NCBI GenBank assembly: GCA_029934915.1
Contig: JAOZLI010000014.1
Span: forward strand, 15,593-20,965
Length of the DNA: 5,373 bases
Direction of reading: 5' to 3'
Origin: Desulfocapsa sp.
GTDB lineage: Bacteria; Desulfobacterota; Desulfobulbia; Desulfobulbales; Desulfocapsaceae
The notes under the pieces were generated by a model. That model made no database searches and was not told the origin of the DNA. It saw only the letters and a program-made list of their open reading frames with translations. Made by a program: the position numbers and the translations under genes. Below, one piece after another: positions 1-5,373 of this stretch (its first letter is position 1; each line of letters starts with the position of its first letter).

Positions 1-624
1 ATAGAATCCGAAAAGAATATCTCCTATGAGGCTGGTTACCGTACAACCTTAACGTCCACTGCAAGTCTTGATCTTGCTCTTTTTTATATGACCTATGATG
101 ATGTGCGTGGACTCATGCCCGTCCCTCCAGTTCCGGCCCTTAGCCCTGTGCCGCATCTGCGTGCTGGTCTTCAAATGACGAACATGATCTCCGGTTACAG
201 TTATGGCTTTGAGCTCAATGCCAACTGGAACCCACTGGAAAGCTTAAACTTCAGTGCAAGTTACTCTAACCTGCAAATACAAGTGGATGACATTCCAGGA
301 TTTTCAAGTTCTCAACTTGCAGAGTTTGATGGAAAAACGCCAACTTCTCTTTTTACTCTCAGCACTAACTGGGCACTCTTGGATACTCTGGATCTTGGTA
401 TGTATTTGTATGGTTCTTCACAGCTATCCTATATAAATGACCCCGTCCCTTCATATCTTCGCTGTGATCTGCGAGCGGCTTGGAGACCGACAGCAAATAT
501 TGAGCTCAGTCTGGTTGGCCAAAATCTTTTTGACTCTAAACATACTGAATATCCTTCAGCGAGCAACCTGGTAAACAGTACTATTCCAATGAGTGTTTAT
601 GCCGGACTCACTCTGAATTTTTAA
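1..624 (+). CDS. TonB-dependent outer-membrane receptor, C-terminal part (5' end outside window)
   Basis: The reading frame is open from the first base and ends at TAA 622-624, giving about 207 residues of the C-terminal beta-barrel. The sequence alternates polar and hydrophobic residues in strand-like blocks (for example SYEAGYR, LNFSASYS, LDLGMYLYG, IELSLVGQNLFD). It carries the QNLFDSKHTEY segment typical of the last barrel strands of TonB-dependent receptors, and ends in Phe (GLTLNF), the usual terminal residue recognised by the BAM complex. The plug domain, TonB box and signal peptide would lie upstream and are not visible. Family members import siderophores, cobalamin, sugars or other ligands using TonB energy; the substrate cannot be read from this fragment. 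The stop lies 10 bases before the YfiR-like gene, so the two are probably cotranscribed. That linkage suggests the receptor is the outer-membrane element of a signalling operon. The family call is firm; the role in signalling is inference. Confidence 0.9.
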   Translation: MESEKNISYEAGYRTTLTSTASLDLALFYMTYDDVRGLMPVPPVPALSPVPHLRAGLQMTNMISGYSYGFELNANWNPLESLNFSASYSNLQIQVDDIPGFSSSQLAEFDGKTPTSLFTLSTNWALLDTLDLGMYLYGSSQLSYINDPVPSYLRCDLRAAWRPTANIELSLVGQNLFDSKHTEYPSASNLVNSTIPMSVYAGLTLNF

Positions 625-634
625 GCGACCTGTT

Positions 635-1189
635 ATGACACGTAATCGTTTCATTAAAATAGCTGGTTTATCACTCACTCTCCTACTATTCTTCTTTGTA
701 GCCGAAATCACCTTTGGTGCCAGAGTTGAAGAAGAGGCCAGGGTAAAGACAGCCTATATCTACAATTTTTGTAAATATGTCACCTGGCCCGACTCTGCAG
801 ACGAAGACCCTATTGATATTTGTATATTAGGACAGGATCCTCTTGTGGAACAGTTAGCAATGCTTGAACAAAAGCAAGTTAAATCCAGAAACATTGTTGT
901 TAAATCTTTCTCATCATGTTCTGCTGCACAATGTTGTGAAGTTCTGTTTATCAGTGTTACGGAAAAAGAAGACTTAGCAGCGATTACTCAGTCCCTTAAA
1001 GGACTTCCTATACTGACCATCTCCGACATTAAAGGTTTTGCCCAAAAAGGCGGCATGATTGAACTCGTAAAACAGGAAAATAAAATTCGATTTATCATCA
1101 ACAAACAGCGTCTGGATGATGCAAAGCTGACTATGAGCTCACGCCTGCTCAAACTTGCAACCATAGTAGATGGAGAGCAAAGTCAATGA
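635..1189 (+). CDS. YfiR-family (DUF4154) periplasmic protein
   Basis: This encodes 184 residues, a normal length for the family. A basic start (MTRNRFIK) followed by a hydrophobic stretch (about 9-27) forms a signal peptide, with probable cleavage near 28-29 (FGA/R), so the mature protein should be periplasmic. Family hallmarks are present in order: [16 protein letters not shown] (37-52), the C-x-V-L-F-I segment (101-106), [14 protein letters not shown] (127-140), and the C-terminal IRFIIN...SSRLLKLA (151-175). In Pseudomonas, YfiR binds and represses the inner-membrane protein YfiN through its periplasmic side. Here the following gene encodes a kinase with a YfiN-like CHASE8 domain, so this protein probably controls that kinase. 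It has five cysteines (46, 63, 95, 100, 101), four or five of them in the mature protein, including an adjacent pair; disulfides are plausible. There is no strong Shine-Dalgarno sequence before ATG 635, and translational coupling to the receptor gene is likely. The family call is strong; partner and direction of control are inferred. Confidence 0.92.
   Translation: MTRNRFIKIAGLSLTLLLFFFVAEITFGARVEEEARVKTAYIYNFCKYVTWPDSADEDPIDICILGQDPLVEQLAMLEQKQVKSRNIVVKSFSSCSAAQCCEVLFISVTEKEDLAAITQSLKGLPILTISDIKGFAQKGGMIELVKQENKIRFIINKQRLDDAKLTMSSRLLKLATIVDGEQSQ
1172..1175 (+). promoter_or_regulatory. Shine-Dalgarno (GGAG) of the hybrid kinase gene
   Basis: A GGAG core (within TGGAGAG) lies ten bases upstream of ATG 1186, inside the last codons of the YfiR-like gene. 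Together with the ATGA overlap it supports this start and suggests translational coupling. It is the clearest ribosome-binding site in the window; the YfiR-like and prs starts lack a comparable one. Confidence 0.6.
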
Positions 1190-3957
1190 AAACCAAGTTT
1201 GCTGATTTTTCCATACGATGGAAACTCACCCTCAGTATGTTGCTGTTAGCACTCGTACTACTGGTGACATCCTCAACCCTCTTTTTCATCAAAAATGTAC
1301 AAAGCACCACCGACAACCTGCAACAAACCCTCAGCACCTTAGGAACTCTTCTCGCTGTTGAGAGTGTGTCCGCCATCGAGTTTGATGACCCACTAGCCGC
1401 CGAGGAAAACCTGAAAAACCTCGAAAACTTTCCCTCCATCGTCACGGCCAGAATCTTCCTCGAAGATGGGACTCTGTTTGCCGTTTATACTTCTCCAACG
1501 CTAAGGGGTAAACTTCCGCCTGAATTTACAACACATAAAGGTAATAGTGTTCCGCTGAATATCTTTAAGAAATATGGCCTTATCCATTTTAATATTCCCA
1601 TCAAATCCGGCGATGACGTTATTGGTTTTATCCACCTTGTGGACGACAAACGTGACATAAACAGAACCGTTCGCAATCATATTCAACTTACAATGCTTAT
1701 CACCAGTGGGTTGTTTTTACTTGCATTTATCGGTGCCATGGTTCTCGCCCGCATGCTCACAAATCCTGTACTGAAACTTTCCAGTGATGTAGCCTATGTT
1801 GCCGGTCATCACGACTACAGCCGCCGAACAGAACAGGAAAGCAAAGATGAGGTGGGAGAACTGGTTGGTGGCTTCAACCACCTGCTGGAACAACTCGAGC
1901 AACGGGAAAACGAGCTCTCTGAGTACAGACACTCCCTTGAGGAAAAAGTACAGAAACGAACGGCACTATTGAAAGAGCAAAAAGAACGGGCCGAACTTGC
2001 GAACCAGGCGAAATCACAATTTCTAGCCTCCATGAGTCACGAAATCCGCACACCGATGAACGGCATCCTGGGTATGGCTGAACTCCTTGCAAAAACCAAA
2101 ATGGATTCCAGGCAGAAGGAATTCCTGGCAACCATTCGTAACTCTGGTGAAAGCCTTTTTGTCCTGATCAGTGATATCCTCGATCTGTCTAAAATCGAAT
2201 CCGGTAAAATTGATCTCGAAAGTGTGTCCTTCGAGCCCGGGAGTTTAATTGAGCAAACCCTCGGTATGTTTGCGACCATGGCCAGGGAAAAGCAGGTCGA
2301 ATTGATTGCTGTTATTGATCCTGGCTTACCCCGTGAGGTAGTTGGTGACATGCAGCGTATCCGTCAGGTACTGACTAATATTGTGGGCAATGCAGTCAAA
2401 TTTACGAATCAGGGGCAAATTGCTGTTCGCTGTACGTCTCACACTCAGGATCACATTTGCAAACTAACGATTTCTGTTCAGGACAGTGGCATTGGAATCA
2501 ACGAAAAAGCCTTAAAAAGCATTTTTGATTCCTTTTCTCAGGCGGATGGATCCACCACCAGAAAGTATGGCGGTACAGGATTAGGACTTTCCATTTCCCG
2601 CCAGTTAGTTGAACTTATGGGAGGAACACTGACAGTTGAGAGCAGCCCCGGCATGGGGTCCACCTTTACCATGCAAATGACTGTACAGCAGATTCAGGGA
2701 CAGAGCCTGTTCTCTGAAAAAGACTTTCGCGATATCCGTATAGCCATAGTTGATGACAACGGTGAAAACAGGCTGGCCATGAAAGATCAGTTAAGTAGCT
2801 GGGGTGCTGCAGTTACATGTTTTCTGGATGGGGAGGAAGCACTGCAATATTTTAGTAAACCTGGTAATTGCAATACTTTTGATGCAATTTTAATCGATCG
2901 CAGGATGCCTGGATTAAGTGGGATGGACCTGGCAAAAGCACTTCGGAACCAAGCAATAAAGATACCCGCCTTACTGCTTTTAACCTGCGTCCAGGAATGT
3001 GATGACCATGAATACAAGCGCCTGTTTGACGAGCTTATTTTTAAACCCATTCGTCGCCAGCAACTCCACGACACGATACTTTATATTCTTGGGCGTAAAA
3101 AACAAAATGGAGATTCTGCCAGGAAACAGGATAATGCGACCATCCGCAAACTTCTGGCAAAAAGTAATTTACAGCTGCTTGTTGCCGAAGACAGCGAAGT
3201 GAACCGTGATGTTCTATCGGGCATGATGGAAGACTTCGGCCTTACCGCAGATTTTGCAGAAAACGGAATTGAAGTCGTGGAAATGTACAAAAATAAAGAG
3301 TATGACTTTATCTTTATGGACTGTCAAATGCCTTTCCTCGACGGTTATGATGCCACCCGGCAAATCCGCAATCTGGAATCTGGAGCGAGCAAACGCATAG
3401 CAATTGTGGCACTTACGGCAAATGCCCTGACCGGAGATCGTCAAAATGCCCTTGATGCAGGTATGGACGACTATCTGGCCAAGCCATTTCGACAGGAACA
3501 ACTGATAGACATGATTTACACCTGGACACTGGCAGAAAACGAAGAAGTACAAACAGCCTCCCCACCAAATGATCAATTGGAGTTACCCAGAGATATGCCT
3601 GACGCCCCTTTGGATTTACCAGTACTACGCGGTTATACAAAAATCAAAAATGGTGAAGGAAAGGACCTGCTTGACATTATCATTGACGGATTTCTAAAGA
3701 ATGGTGACATATACTTTAGCGAACTGGACAAAGCCATCGACGAAAATGATTGTCCGGGAGTTGTCGCAGTGGCACACAAATTCAAATCCGCTTCCGGTCA
3801 GGCTGGGGGGACCCAGTTAATGCAGATGCTTATCGAATTGGAAAAAATGGCCAAAGAGTCATCGTCCACGGCCGGGTTGCTTACAACTGTTTCCGACATA
3901 CGAAAGGAGTTTATCCTGGTGACGGAAGCACTGCCCAACGTACGTGAGCAACTGTAG
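1186..3957 (+). CDS. Hybrid sensor histidine kinase: CHASE8-HAMP-HisKA-HATPase-REC-REC-HPt
   Basis: A 923-residue inner-membrane phosphorelay kinase. Domains in order: TM1 (about 13-35); a periplasmic CHASE8-like sensor (about 40-160) with A-I-E-F-D-D-P near 63-69 and D-G-T-L-F-A-V-Y at 94-101; TM2 (about 168-190); HAMP (about 187-240, Pro194); coiled coil (about 230-275); HisKA with phospho-acceptor His285 in [10 protein letters not shown]; HATPase with N box (Asn398/Asn402), G1 DSGIGI (433-438), F box (447-454) and G2 GGTGLGL (462-468). REC1 has Asp523/Asp524, phospho-Asp571, Thr600 and Lys620. REC2 has Glu668/Asp669, phospho-Asp712, Thr744 and Lys766. The C-terminal HPt has His864 in AHKFKSASG. 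Every residue needed for phosphotransfer is present, so the protein looks active. The order resembles BarA/TorS-type tripartite kinases, but the sensory head is of the YfiN type. The start overlaps the YfiR-like stop (ATGA) and has a good ribosome-binding site. YfiR control of the CHASE8 domain is inferred. No response regulator with an output domain is encoded nearby. Confidence 0.95.
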   Translation: MKTKFADFSIRWKLTLSMLLLALVLLVTSSTLFFIKNVQSTTDNLQQTLSTLGTLLAVESVSAIEFDDPLAAEENLKNLENFPSIVTARIFLEDGTLFAVYTSPTLRGKLPPEFTTHKGNSVPLNIFKKYGLIHFNIPIKSGDDVIGFIHLVDDKRDINRTVRNHIQLTMLITSGLFLLAFIGAMVLARMLTNPVLKLSSDVAYVAGHHDYSRRTEQESKDEVGELVGGFNHLLEQLEQRENELSEYRHSLEEKVQKRTALLKEQKERAELANQAKSQFLASMSHEIRTPMNGILGMAELLAKTKMDSRQKEFLATIRNSGESLFVLISDILDLSKIESGKIDLESVSFEPGSLIEQTLGMFATMAREKQVELIAVIDPGLPREVVGDMQRIRQVLTNIVGNAVKFTNQGQIAVRCTSHTQDHICKLTISVQDSGIGINEKALKSIFDSFSQADGSTTRKYGGTGLGLSISRQLVELMGGTLTVESSPGMGSTFTMQMTVQQIQGQSLFSEKDFRDIRIAIVDDNGENRLAMKDQLSSWGAAVTCFLDGEEALQYFSKPGNCNTFDAILIDRRMPGLSGMDLAKALRNQAIKIPALLLLTCVQECDDHEYKRLFDELIFKPIRRQQLHDTILYILGRKKQNGDSARKQDNATIRKLLAKSNLQLLVAEDSEVNRDVLSGMMEDFGLTADFAENGIEVVEMYKNKEYDFIFMDCQMPFLDGYDATRQIRNLESGASKRIAIVALTANALTGDRQNALDAGMDDYLAKPFRQEQLIDMIYTWTLAENEEVQTASPPNDQLELPRDMPDAPLDLPVLRGYTKIKNGEGKDLLDIIIDGFLKNGDIYFSELDKAIDENDCPGVVAVAHKFKSASGQAGGTQLMQMLIELEKMAKESSSTAGLLTTVSDIRKEFILVTEALPNVREQL

Positions 3958-4000
3958 GCGTAACTATTCTGCATTGTTCTTTGCATACGAAACAAGCCCC

Positions 4001-4033
4001 GTAGGTTGCGGTTGAGTGTAGCGAAACCCAACA
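4001..4033 (+). repeat. REP-like unit, left arm
   Basis: GTAG (4001-4004) precedes an imperfect palindrome: GTTG 4005-4008 pairs with CAAC 4029-4032, C4009 is bulged, and GGTT 4010-4013 pairs with AACC 4025-4028 around an 11-base loop. A GTAG tetranucleotide followed by a bulged short hairpin is characteristic of RAYT-associated REPs. Confidence 0.6.
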
Positions 4034-4043
4034 TCTGCAACAT

Positions 4044-4076
4044 TGTTGGGTACCGCTACACTCAACCGCAACCTAC
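4044..4076 (-). repeat. REP-like unit, right arm (inverted)
   Basis: Read on the minus strand this repeats the left unit from GTAG (4076-4073) onward, differing only at two adjacent bases (GT here against AA in the left arm at 4024-4025). The change shortens its internal stem by one pair (GGT/ACC instead of GGTT/AACC) and creates a GGTACC palindrome at 4048-4053. Confidence 0.6.
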
Positions 4077-4095
4077 ACACGGAGCTGAACCACGG

Positions 4096-5025
4096 TTATT
4101 TCCCTTGCAAATATCGGTGCAAAACCTTAGCCAGGACGGGTGCTACAGAATAGACATCCAACAGTTCATCACTTTTTGTTCCAGGATAGGTATCCGCTCC
4201 TATAACTTTCAGTATCGAGCTGTCAAGAAAACGTTGCCTGGCTTCTCCTGCCATTACCAGATGCGTGGCCAATACTGCTGTATCCCTAGCTCCTGCATCC
4301 AGACAGCGTTGAGCAGTCTGGATGATTGAGCCTCCGGTACGAATCATATCGTCACAGATAACTGCGGTTTTTCCTTGTACCACGCTGGAGATCTGCCCAA
4401 CGATGGTTTTATCGGTATCAAAGCGGTCTTTGTCTGCAGCAGTGTGCGGGCAATTCAGCAAGCTGGCAAGCTTTGCTACCTGTTTGGAGAATCCGTAATC
4501 GGGAGAGACAAGTACAAAATCACCTAGATTCATTTTCCGAATATGATCCACAACCAACTCACCTGTCCAGATATGTTTTGTGGAAATCTCGCCACCATGA
4601 GCATGAAGAACTGCCTCGGAATGCAGATCCACAAATGCGACAAAATCAGGTCTGGCCCGGTAAATCTGTCTGGTTCTGGTCACCCCTTTGGGAATTTCAA
4701 AGGATCCTCTCTTGGCACGCTCCATGGTGGAGTAGCCAAGATATGGAATAAGCACATTGACTGATGCGGCATTGTAATACCGCCCCCCCTGAATCAGATC
4801 AAGAAGTTCCTGATGGGATTCCTGATTATGGGTGCTACCCACAATGACCAGCGTTTTCCCTCCGATATCTTCAGGAAATGCATGATAGACCTCACCGTCG
4901 GCAAACTGTTCACGGATCATTGGGGTAAAATCTACTCCCAACTCTGCCGCTATTTTTTTTCCAAGTTCAGTTGAGGCCTGATTAGCCACAAGTACATATT
5001 CGGAACCGTTCTTCATAGCACCCAC
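4096..5025 (-). CDS. prs: Divergent ribose-phosphate pyrophosphokinase (PRPP synthetase)
   Basis: A cytosolic enzyme of 309 residues (E. coli Prs has 315) that should transfer pyrophosphate from a nucleotide to ribose 5-phosphate, making PRPP for nucleotide, His, Trp and NAD synthesis. Family marks in order: FADGE (41-45, usually F-x-D-G-E), a PYLGY strand (94-98), DLHSE with the nucleotide-contacting His135 (133-137), SPDYG (174-178), flexible-loop catalytic Lys199 and Arg201 in ADKDRF, and the PRPP loop CDDMIRTGGS (224-233). Oddities: the classical R-Q-D-R nucleotide motif after PYFGY is replaced by T-M-E-R (100-103), and the PRPP loop has Arg229 where E. coli has Asp. The T-x-E-R pattern recalls plant class II enzymes, so nucleotide and phosphate (regulatory) properties may differ. 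The start is GTG 5025, 12 bases after the leuB stop; ATG 5016 is an equally plausible start (306 residues), and neither has a strong ribosome-binding site. It is probably cotranscribed with leuB. The family is sure; exact substrate preference is not. Confidence 0.88.
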   Translation of the reverse strand: MGAMKNGSEYVLVANQASTELGKKIAAELGVDFTPMIREQFADGEVYHAFPEDIGGKTLVIVGSTHNQESHQELLDLIQGGRYYNAASVNVLIPYLGYSTMERAKRGSFEIPKGVTRTRQIYRARPDFVAFVDLHSEAVLHAHGGEISTKHIWTGELVVDHIRKMNLGDFVLVSPDYGFSKQVAKLASLLNCPHTAADKDRFDTDKTIVGQISSVVQGKTAVICDDMIRTGGSIIQTAQRCLDAGARDTAVLATHLVMAGEARQRFLDSSILKVIGADTYPGTKSDELLDVYSVAPVLAKVLHRYLQGK

Positions 5026-5037
5026 TTTTGCAATTTT

Positions 5038-5373
<336 letters not shown>

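Larger units (their letters stand above)
4001..4076. repeat. REPIN-like element: two inverted REP units forming a long hairpin
   Basis: Arms 4001-4033 and 4044-4076 (33 bases each) are reverse complements at 31 of 33 positions and flank a 10-base loop (TCTGCAACAT). Pairing stops abruptly outside the arms (C4000 against A4077). Each arm starts with GTAG read from its outer end, followed by its own imperfect palindrome. This is the layout of REP sequences mobilised by REP-associated tyrosine transposases (RAYTs), and an inverted pair is called a REPIN. It fills most of the gap between two convergent operons, a typical REP location. It could help stop transcription or protect mRNA 3' ends from both sides, but no T tract follows it on either strand. 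Similar GGTT...AACCCAAC repeats are, from memory, dispersed in many bacterial genomes; copy number here is unknown. The rest of the gap (3958-4000 and 4077-4095) shows nothing recognisable. The inverted repeat is certain; the REPIN label is an inference. Confidence 0.8.

Noticed and set aside
3214..3576. A 120-codon minus-strand open frame inside the kinase gene
   Set aside because: It is antisense to the REC2 coding region, whose motifs are all intact; its product shows no domain features.
4001..4076. CRISPR repeat, integron attC site or classical intrinsic terminator
   Set aside because: There is one inverted pair and no spaced direct repeats; no integrase or attC R-box core sites were recognised; no T tract follows either arm.
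4006..4329. A 107-codon plus-strand open frame across the repeat and the prs 3' end
   Set aside because: It begins inside the inverted repeat, lies antisense to prs, has no ribosome-binding site and a low-complexity, Cys/Gln/Ser-rich product unlike a real protein.
4783..4789. A run of seven C (seven G in the prs sense strand) as a phase-variation tract
   Set aside because: It encodes Gly-Gly within an ordinary Prs region; a tract of seven is short, and an essential enzyme is an unlikely phase-variable gene.
4953..4960. A run of eight T (A-AAA-AAA in the prs frame) as a programmed frameshift site
   Set aside because: It falls near codon 23, encodes the expected Lys-Lys, and there is no downstream structure or useful alternative frame.
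4096..5025. Phage NAD+-reconstitution (Adps-like) enzyme instead of Prs
   Set aside because: Adps belongs to the Prs-like fold, but there is no Namat partner and no phage gene here; the neighbour is leuB. Kept only as a reason to test acceptor specificity.

Overview
The window reads as chromosomal DNA of a Gram-negative (diderm) bacterium. The evidence is the C-terminus of an outer-membrane TonB-dependent receptor, a secreted YfiR-family protein, and an inner-membrane hybrid kinase with a periplasmic sensor domain. Base composition is moderate (mid-40s % GC by eye). Gene content would fit a Desulfobacterota or gammaproteobacterial genome, but the sequence alone does not settle the taxon.

Layout. 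Positions 1-3957 hold a tightly packed plus-strand operon: the 3' end of a TonB-dependent receptor gene (1-624, cut by the window edge), a YfiR-like (DUF4154) periplasmic protein (635-1189) and a 923-residue hybrid sensor kinase (1186-3957) whose start overlaps the yfiR-like stop as ATGA. Positions 4096-5373 hold a minus-strand pair: the 3' end of leuB (5038-5373, cut by the window edge), followed after a short gap by a divergent ribose-phosphate pyrophosphokinase gene, prs (4096-5025). The two operons converge. The 138-base gap between them carries a 76-base near-perfect inverted repeat (4001-4076). It resolves into two head-to-head REP-like units, each beginning with GTAG, and is best described as a REPIN.

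How the genes work together. In Pseudomonas, YfiR is a periplasmic repressor of YfiN, a diguanylate cyclase with a CHASE8-HAMP sensory head, and an outer-membrane partner (YfiB) relieves the repression. Here a YfiR-like protein sits next to a protein whose N-terminus looks like that same CHASE8-HAMP head, but the output is a HisKA-HATPase-REC-REC-HPt phosphorelay. The outer-membrane partner encoded beside it is a TonB-dependent receptor. The inferred path is receptor state to periplasmic YfiR to CHASE8 to phosphorelay. No DNA-binding or GGDEF output lies in the window, so the final target must be encoded elsewhere.

leuB and prs are metabolic genes (leucine biosynthesis and PRPP supply). The Prs is unusual: its nucleotide-binding segment has a T-x-E-R motif instead of the usual R-Q-D-R, and its PRPP loop carries Arg where classical enzymes have Asp. 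No tRNA, rRNA, CRISPR array, transposase gene or clear promoter was seen. Both operons extend beyond the window, so their promoters are expected outside it.
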